Of a stretch of 10,424 bases of DNA, positions 8,091 through 10,424 are shown in pieces. The position numbers and the translations under genes were made by a program. Origin of the DNA: an uncultured Lysobacter sp. GTDB taxonomy: Bacteria > Pseudomonadota > Gammaproteobacteria > Xanthomonadales > Xanthomonadaceae. Below the pieces are notes generated by a model. That model was not told the origin of the DNA. It ran no database searches and saw only the letters and a program-made list of their open reading frames with translations. The DNA lies in assembly GCA_902805755.1 (NCBI GenBank), contig CADCUA010000090.1, forward strand, positions 1 through 10,424, written 5' to 3'. Position 1 is the first letter of the stretch; every line of letters begins with the position of its first letter.

Positions 8091-8108
8091 ATGGCCGCCC
8101 CCGCATGA
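8091..8108 (+). CDS. Possible five-codon leader ORF overlapping purH
   Basis: ATG at 8091 opens a frame encoding M-A-A-P-A. Its TGA stop (8106-8108) overlaps the purH ATG as ATGA. It would lie about ten bases into the predicted purH mRNA. purH itself has no Shine-Dalgarno, so ribosomes ending this ORF could re-initiate at purH. It may equally be a chance ATG. Confidence 0.25.
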
Positions 8109-9697
8109 GTGCTTCCTCGTCGCCGGTGAAGATCCGCCGCGCGCTGCTGTCCGTTTCCGACAAGACCGGCCTGATCGAACTCGCGCAGGCGCTGCACCGT
8201 CATGGCGTCGAACTGCTGTCCACCGGCGGCACCGCGAAAGCGCTGCGCGATGCGGGCCTGCCGGTTCGCGACGTCAGTGAAGCCACCGGCTTTCCGGAAA
8301 TGATGGACGGGCGCGTCAAGACGCTGCACCCGGTCGTGCACGGCGGCCTCTTGGGCCGCGCGCAGATCGATGATGCCGTCATGGCCGAGCACGGCATCGC
8401 GGCGATCGACCTGCTGGTGCTGAACCTGTATCCGTTCGAGAAGGTGTCGGCGAATCCGTACGCGCCGATGGACGAGATCATCGAGAACATCGACATCGGC
8501 GGACCGGCGATGCTGCGTTCGGCCGCAAAGAACTTCGCGCGCGTGGCCGTCGCGACGGATGCCGCGCAATACGCATCACTGGTGACCGAACTCGACGCGA
8601 ACGATGGCGCACTGTCGGCTGCAACGCGTTTCGCGCTGTCGGTCGCCGCGTTCAACCGCGTGGCGCAGTACGACGCATGCATCAGCGATTACCTGTCCTC
8701 CGTCCTGGAGGTCGGCAGCAACGGCGTCGCCTCGCGCACGATGTTCCCGCAGCAGACCAACGGCAGCTTCATCAAGGTCATGGACCTGCGTTACGGCGAG
8801 AATCCGCACCAGCAGGGCGCGTTCTATCGCGACCTGTATCCGGTGCCGGGCACGCTCGCAACCTTCACCCAGCTGCAGGGCAAGGAGCTGAGCTACAACA
8901 ACCTCGCCGATGCCGATGCGGCCTGGGACTGCGTACGCCAGTTCGAGCGCACCGCGTGCGTGATCGTCAAGCACGCCAATCCCTGCGGCGTGGCGGAGAC
9001 CGACGACAACGCGAGCGCATACGAACTTGCGTACGCGACCGATCCGACCAGCGCGTTCGGCGGCATCATCGCGTTCAATCGCACGCTCGATGGCGCGACG
9101 GCGAAGACGATCCTCGACCGCCAGTTCGTCGAAGTGCTGATCGCGCCCGACTACGACGCCGATGCGCTCGCCTGCGCGAAGAAGAAGGCGAACGTGCGCG
9201 TGCTGCGCATCCCGCACGGCAACGGGCGCAACATGATCGACGTCAAGCGCGTCGGCTCGGGCCTTCTGATGCAGAGTGCGGACAACCGCGAGGTCACGCG
9301 CGAGGAACTGAAAGTCGTCACGAGGATCGCGCCTACGCCGGAGCAGCTCGCCGACCTGCTGTTCGCGTGGCGCGTGGCGAAATACGTCAAGTCAAACGCG
9401 ATCGTCTATGCAAAGGATGGCCGCACGGTCGGCGTCGGCGCTGGCCAGATGAGCCGCGTGGTCAGCGCGAAGATTGCCGCGCTCAAGGCCGAGGAAGCCG
9501 GCCTCATCGTGCCGGGTTCTGCGATGGCTTCGGATGCGTTCTTCCCGTTCCGCGACGGCATCGATGCCGCAGCGACTGCAGGCATCAGGGCGGTCATCCA
9601 GCCCGGCGGTTCGATGCGCGATGCGGAAGTCATCGCCGCGGCGGACGAGCATGGCATCGCGATGGTGTTCACCGGCATCCGCCACTTCCGCCATTGA
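8105..9697 (+). CDS. purH: Bifunctional AICAR formyltransferase / IMP cyclohydrolase
   Basis: PurH carries out the last two steps of de novo IMP synthesis: it formylates AICAR with 10-formyltetrahydrofolate, then closes the ring to IMP. The 530-residue product has normal length. The N-terminal IMP cyclohydrolase (MGS-like) domain shows [13 protein letters not shown] (11-23), [11 protein letters not shown] (37-47), [10 protein letters not shown] (72-81) and [14 protein letters not shown] (130-143). The formyltransferase domain shows [14 protein letters not shown] (227-240), the catalytic Lys289-His290 in [13 protein letters not shown] (316-320), SDAFFPF (476-482) and the typical end [11 protein letters not shown] 8105 is chosen because conserved sequence starts soon after it and the promoter lies just upstream. 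The longer in-frame reading overlaps fis. The usual partner purD does not follow in this window. Confidence 0.98.
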   Translation: MSASSSPVKIRRALLSVSDKTGLIELAQALHRHGVELLSTGGTAKALRDAGLPVRDVSEATGFPEMMDGRVKTLHPVVHGGLLGRAQIDDAVMAEHGIAAIDLLVLNLYPFEKVSANPYAPMDEIIENIDIGGPAMLRSAAKNFARVAVATDAAQYASLVTELDANDGALSAATRFALSVAAFNRVAQYDACISDYLSSVLEVGSNGVASRTMFPQQTNGSFIKVMDLRYGENPHQQGAFYRDLYPVPGTLATFTQLQGKELSYNNLADADAAWDCVRQFERTACVIVKHANPCGVAETDDNASAYELAYATDPTSAFGGIIAFNRTLDGATAKTILDRQFVEVLIAPDYDADALACAKKKANVRVLRIPHGNGRNMIDVKRVGSGLLMQSADNREVTREELKVVTRIAPTPEQLADLLFAWRVAKYVKSNAIVYAKDGRTVGVGAGQMSRVVSAKIAALKAEEAGLIVPGSAMASDAFFPFRDGIDAAATAGIRAVIQPGGSMRDAEVIAAADEHGIAMVFTGIRHFRH

Positions 9698-9833
9698 TGC
9701 AGCGGCAGGCGCGGCATGTCGCTGCGCCCGCGTCTCCGGTTGATCCGGCTGTCGTGCAATGCGTGCGCCGATGACAAGCCGCATCACGAACGTCGCGCCG
9801 CATCGCGCGTTCATTGCCGTGGAGTGAAGCCTC

Positions 9834-10169
9834 ATGCTTCTGGTACCGATCGGGCGCGAGGAGTGCCAACTCACGTTCCAGCACAGCGAACCGCATTTCT
9901 GCCGCACCTGCGGCGAGTCGCGCGACTTCGGCCTGCGCCTGATCTACGCCTGGGGCAGCCTGTTCTATGTCGCCGGCTTCGTGATCGAGCGCCAGTACCA
10001 GCTCGTATGCCCGCATTGCGGCCACGGCTGGGTGATCGAACCGCGCGACGCCGAACGCATGCTCGGTGGCGATCCGGTTCCGTTCTACCAGCGCTCGGGC
10101 TGGATCGTGGCGGCGGTGCTCAGCGCAATCGTGGGCGTGGCCGCGCTGCGGCACAACGGCCTGCTCTGA
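9834..10169 (+). CDS. Small zinc-ribbon membrane protein, function unknown
   Basis: This is a 111-residue protein with two CxxC knuckles: Cys23-Cys26 (CRTC) and Cys59-Cys62 (CPHC, followed by GHGW). Between them is a hydrophobic stretch (about 34-50, LRLIYAWGSLFYVAGFV). A second hydrophobic segment near the C-terminus (about 90-105, WIVAAVLSAIVGVAAL) is a likely transmembrane helix. The pattern resembles short zinc-ribbon proteins in which CPxCG pairs flank an aromatic hydrophobic hairpin, but I cannot name a function. The ATG start is supported by GGAG (9821-9824) nine bases upstream. It follows purH on the same strand after 136 bp, where purD would often be found. The 9716 overlapping frame is judged a shadow. 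Confidence 0.8.
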   Translation: MLLVPIGREECQLTFQHSEPHFCRTCGESRDFGLRLIYAWGSLFYVAGFVIERQYQLVCPHCGHGWVIEPRDAERMLGGDPVPFYQRSGWIVAAVLSAIVGVAALRHNGLL

Positions 10170-10424
10170 TTTCGCAGGCGGCAGCGGCGCACGCCGGTCC
10201 TCGCGTGCACCCGATCCACGCCGGGAATCCGTCCTGACACCTGGACCGAGCAGACTCGCGCAGCGCGTTCGGATCGGACGAATTATCGGGGCGCGTGCCT
10301 TGCTGGCGCTCGAGCCCGACGCGACTCACCTCCGGGGCGAGCCGGGTCGAAGAAATCGGGAGTGCATGCACGAAATTGGTGCACGTGAGCGCCCGCAGGA
10401 CGAGTGGACCTCCTCCCGAGACGA
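10170..10424. other. Gene-free right end
   Basis: These 255 bases contain no reading frame I would support on either strand. A short hairpin, GCACGC (10189-10194) with GCGTGC (10203-10208), has no T-run and is not a convincing terminator. GATAAT on the minus strand (10287-10282) has no gene to serve. The one notable element is the NtrC-like dyad listed separately. The stretch is probably the upstream region of a gene that starts beyond the window. Confidence 0.6.
10367..10383. promoter_or_regulatory. Candidate NtrC-binding enhancer site
   Basis: TGCACGAAATTGGTGCA has the NtrC architecture GCACC-N5-GGTGC with one mismatch: perfect TGCAC and GTGCA arms seven bases apart and an A/T-rich centre. 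NtrC sites usually lie about 100 bases or more upstream of sigma-54 promoters of glnA or glnK-amtB. No -24/-12 pair is visible in the 41 bases left, so the regulated promoter, if present, lies beyond the window. Confidence 0.45.

Noticed and set aside
7820..8104. In-frame upstream extension of purH across fis
   Set aside because: It overlaps fis in another frame and lacks PurH similarity before residue MSASSS. The promoter lies inside it.
10189..10208. Hairpin GCACGC/GCGTGC after the zinc-ribbon gene as a terminator
   Set aside because: It has an eight-base loop and no T-run.
9716..10237. A 173-residue plus-strand frame overlapping the small zinc-ribbon gene
   Set aside because: It is Arg/Pro/Ala-rich. 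The competing frame has a good ribosome binding site and paired CxxC motifs.
10120..10371. An 83-residue minus-strand frame at the right end
   Set aside because: There is no motif or ribosome binding site, and it partly opposes the zinc-ribbon gene. The GATAAT on this strand (10287-10282) lies inside it.

Overview
The window is about 10.4 kb of very GC-rich chromosomal DNA, densely coding, with no sign of mobile elements, CRISPR arrays, tRNA or rRNA. The protein sequences and gene order (sucCD facing pilSR; prmA, a DUF3426 gene, fis, purH in a row) point to a gammaproteobacterium of the Xanthomonadaceae, most like Lysobacter or a close relative. That placement is inferred from recognised protein families and not from a database search. 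The first 16 bases exactly match the 3' end of the Illumina TruSeq read-2 adapter, so the left edge is a contig end carrying sequencing adapter rather than genome.

Layout. On the minus strand, positions 42-2096 hold sucC and sucD, the two subunits of succinyl-CoA synthetase, as a tight operon. A 159-bp divergent region (2097-2255) separates them from pilS (2256-3875) and pilR (4012-5430) on the plus strand. These encode the sensor kinase and sigma-54 activator that control type IV pilin expression. PilR ends at a textbook Rho-independent terminator (5455-5487).

The rest is all on the plus strand: prmA (5678-6598, ribosomal protein L11 methyltransferase), a membrane-anchored zinc-ribbon/DUF3426 gene (6636-7565), fis (7716-7988, nucleoid protein, TTG start), purH (8105-9697, last two steps of IMP synthesis) and a small zinc-ribbon membrane protein (9834-10169). 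The last 255 bases contain no convincing gene but carry a dyad that matches the NtrC enhancer consensus closely. This suggests that a nitrogen-assimilation gene such as glnA or glnK-amtB begins just outside the window.

How they fit together. These are core housekeeping and regulatory genes (TCA cycle, motility control, translation-apparatus modification, nucleoid structure, purine synthesis), not an accessory island, and I see no undescribed multi-gene system. The most interesting content is regulatory: a near-consensus PurR (LacI-family) operator and a perfect TATAAT upstream of purH, a five-codon leader ORF overlapping the purH start by ATGA, a possibly leaderless DUF3426 transcript, an operator-like dyad abutting the pilS -10 element, and the terminal NtrC-like box. 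No stretch above 300 bases lacks a gene.
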